This document shows, piece after piece, positions 61,665-64,000 of a DNA stretch of 64,000 bases. The stretch spans positions 296,303 through 360,302 of the forward strand of contig QANZ01045302.1 of assembly GCA_003254925.1 (NCBI GenBank), written 5' to 3'. The position numbers were made by a program, and so were the translations under genes. Every line of letters begins with the position of its first letter. Within the stretch, counting starts at the first letter, position 1. Below the pieces are notes generated by a model, which was not told the DNA's origin, searched no databases, and saw only the letters and a list, made by a program, of their open reading frames with translations. Source of the DNA: Chamaecrista fasciculata. Taxonomy: Eukaryota > Streptophyta > Magnoliopsida > Fabales > Fabaceae.

Positions 61665-63192
61665 TTAGTAGTTTTTGAGTGGGATAGAATGCAACACCAC
61701 TGTCTCCACCGTAAGGCCTGGGCCAAAAGTTAACAGAGCACCCCACTCACATCCTCCACCAGTTGTACTCTTTCCTTCATTGGATGATTTCTTCCTCATC
61801 TCATCCAACACAAAAAACACACATGGACTCCACATATTTCCATATTCTCTCAGTATAGTCCTACTTGCAACTAACTTCTCTTCCTTTAGTTTAAGCTCTT
61901 CTTCAAGCCCATTCAACACTGATTTCCCGCCTGGATGGACCACATAGAACAATGAGTTCCAATCACTATCAGTCATCTCCATCCCAAGTGAGCTAAATGC
62001 ATCCACCATACACTTCTTTACACTGCTTGACACACAAAAAGGAATGTCTTTAGACAAATAGTAAATTTGACCCCGCTCTGTTGTTTTTCCATGAATTGCA
62101 GCCTCTGAACCCCCCACTGTTGTCTGTTGGGCTAACACTATTTCAAACAGAGGACTTTCCTCTGAGGGAATTGGATCAGAGCCTATGACCATAGCAGCAG
62201 CACCATCACCAAATAGGCAATGTCCTACAACTATATCCAGGTGATTAGGATTTGGAGCCTGAAATGACGTGGCCATGGTCTCTGCACACACTGCCAACAC
62301 ACGTGAGCCAGGGGTGCTCTCAGCCAATGCCTTGGCGACACGTAGGACAGAGCCTCCAGCGTGGCAACCATGGTCATAGATATTGAGTCTGTTGACATGG
62401 GAAGGAAGCCCAATCATCTTGGCAAGGATAAAATCAGGGCCAGGAATACTATTAACGTATGAAGAAGTGCAGAATATGAGATGAGTGAGTTTTGATAAAG
62501 GTTGGCCCCATTCTTTTAGTGCTTTCAAAGCAGCTTCTCTTCCAAGTTTGGGAACAGCGTCTATCACAATCTCACGACGTGTGTCCAATGAATTAGCTCC
62601 CAATGTGCTTATGTTTGGATGCTCTTTCAGAATCTCCTCGTCAATCAGATAGTGTCGTTTGTTGATCATTGAATTGTTACCTATATATATTATTCCAACA
62701 TTCAAATCATCAGTACAATATTTAAATTACATACAGTGATATATATAGGAGATTGCATGCATTTGTATACGTAATACTAGCTAGTATGCACGGAAAAGAA
62801 ATAAAAAAAGAATAATTGAATACTCAATCTCTGAAATATTAAAATGTAGAGTCTAATTCATGAAAGATCAAAATAGTATACTCATTAAAATTTTTTATAG
62901 ACTAAATAATATATTGACTATGCATTTTAATATTTTAGAGACTGAATGATCAGTTTGATGATCTTTCAGGGACCAAATTATTATTTTAATCAAGAAAAAA
63001 ATATGAAAGAAAGAGTGATATTATGCATGTATACGTACACATGCGCTTGAACTTCAGTTTCAACTGAACCAAGTGATCGCTGTTGGTGACATTGAAGTAG
63101 AAGTCAGGGAAGTCATCCTGAAGAATGTAGTTTGGAGGATTCGCAGTTCCAATGGCAAGAACTGTGGCTACTCCTTTCCTTCCCTCTGCCAT
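61665..63192 (-). CDS. Diverged type III polyketide synthase (CHS superfamily)
   Basis: This predicted cytosolic homodimeric enzyme condenses a CoA starter with malonyl-CoA units. Exon 1 is 63192-63039 and exon 2 is 62680-61665; the intron splits a Cys codon (ATG T/GT AAC) as in all plant CHS genes, giving 389 aa. The catalytic Cys ([10 protein letters not shown]), His (YVVHPGGK) and Asn (EYGNMWSP) are present, as is the gatekeeper Phe in CLFGDG. Several pocket positions differ from chalcone synthase: the loop around Thr132 reads [11 protein letters not shown], the Thr194-197 segment reads ETMATSF, the Phe265 position is Tyr (IYYLSKD), Ser338 is Trp, and the end motif is LTFGPGLT, not FGFGPGLT. 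It is thus unlikely to be a chalcone synthase; product unknown. The frame has no lesions. A TATA box precedes it. Confidence 0.9.
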
Positions 63193-63295
63193 TTGAAATA
63201 CTACAAATAAAACCAGAGAAGTGGATGGGTTTGGTGAAATGAAAACAAGTGATCGATGTCTATTTGCTTATATCGTTTAACGAGGAAGCCCTTCC

Positions 63296-63303
63296 TATTT
63301 ATA
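63296..63303 (-). promoter_or_regulatory. TATA box of the diverged polyketide synthase
   Basis: TATAAATA on the minus strand lies 104 bases upstream of the ATG, at nearly the same distance as in the two CHS copies. Confidence 0.7.
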
Positions 63304-64000
63304 GAGAAACTTGGGCGTAGCTTTTTTTGAAATATTTAATTAAATAGTCTAATAAAACAGGAGCTTGCCTCTTATTTTCTTTTATCCACCAGCCACGAAA
63401 CCATCGTATGTATCGGGGAACTTAGGCATAACTTTTTCAGATATTTAATTCAATAATATTGCCATAATAAAATAATAAGAAACGTGCAATCTTTCAAAAC
63501 ACCTATCCTGGGCGGATCCGAATGCAAGTTTTCTGACTGGGGGTTTTATTAAATAATAATTATATAATAAACATACATATTATAGAGCAAATATGCAAAT
63601 TTGTTCATGAAAGATATAATTTGATAATTTAATATCCAAAAATTATTTTACATACATTAATCTATGAAAGTGGTGATCAATATACTTTAATTTTTAGAGA
63701 ACAACTTTTAATAATAAAAGGTCTAAAATACATTAATTTAATGACTTTAAAATGAAATATCAAAAATTTAAGTTACGTTAATTGTACTGTGTACTTTTCA
63801 AGGAAACATTTATATGTTTACCCGAGGGATTTGATTAATTCATGTTTTACATAATATATTAATATATATTGAAGTATATAATTAATGTTAATATTATAAA
63901 AAAATATAATTAATGTTAAAGAAACAGAATATAAAAACTTTATCAACCTTTTTCAGACATTTTTTTTATTTGCTTATACACCCCCCCCCCCCCCCCCCCC
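63304..64000. other. Upstream flank, ending in a C homopolymer
   Basis: This is the upstream region of the polyketide synthase, AT-rich, without a second gene. The last 20 bases (63981-64000) are all C, which in this AT-rich context may be the edge of a longer homopolymer or an assembly effect. Confidence 0.5.

Overview
This window is nuclear DNA from a flowering plant, most likely a eudicot. The evidence is intron-rich genes with GT/AG borders, a nuclear gene for a plastid NDH subunit, a DYW-class PPR gene, plant type III polyketide synthases, and a dense load of small plant transposons. The species cannot be fixed from sequence alone. A 925-base N gap (3343-4267) and seven isolated single Ns show that it is a draft assembly.

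Layout. 1-2870: intergenic, with a hAT-type and a Mutator-type miniature element. 2871-5818 (+): a kinase with an N-terminal universal-stress-like domain, cut by the gap. 7356-15787 (+): a complete 17-exon UDP-sugar pyrophosphorylase gene (614 aa). 16838-18797 (+): NdhM, two exons, its intron filled with nested elements. 19064-21537: a 2.5-kb Mutator-like foldback element with telomere-like repeats in its arms. 23161-23664 (+): a calmodulin-like EF-hand protein. 26521-28506 (+): an intronless DYW-type PPR protein. 32674-39493 (+): a six-exon triple-PHD protein resembling EHD3. 41711-43311: a Pack-MULE-like element carrying an antisense piece of an NPR1-like BTB domain. 44159-55270: a rearranged chalcone-synthase-like locus with two inverted copies, both broken. 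56275-57451: another gene-fragment-carrying foldback element. 61665-63192 (-): an intact, diverged type III polyketide synthase.

The genes up to 39.5 kb look like unrelated housekeeping or regulatory genes in ordinary order. The right third is a polyketide synthase cluster in turnover. CHS copy 1 carries a CACTA-type insertion in exon 1 (target duplication CTG). CHS copy 2 has a 13-nt deletion and a lost splice donor. The third, diverged enzyme stays open and keeps the Cys-His-Asn triad, with several altered active-site positions.

The least expected signal is the number and diversity of terminal-inverted-repeat elements that can be delimited to the base by target-site duplications: at least ten with 9-10 bp duplications (Mutator-like), three with 8 bp (hAT-like) and one with 3 bp (CACTA). 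Several are near-perfect long hairpins, two lie inside a transcribed intron, and several hold GC-rich or coding-like cores that look captured from host genes. Paralogous blocks around the CHS copies supply empty sites for two of them. All exon borders and alignments were made by eye; family names for host genes rest on remembered family motifs, not on searches.
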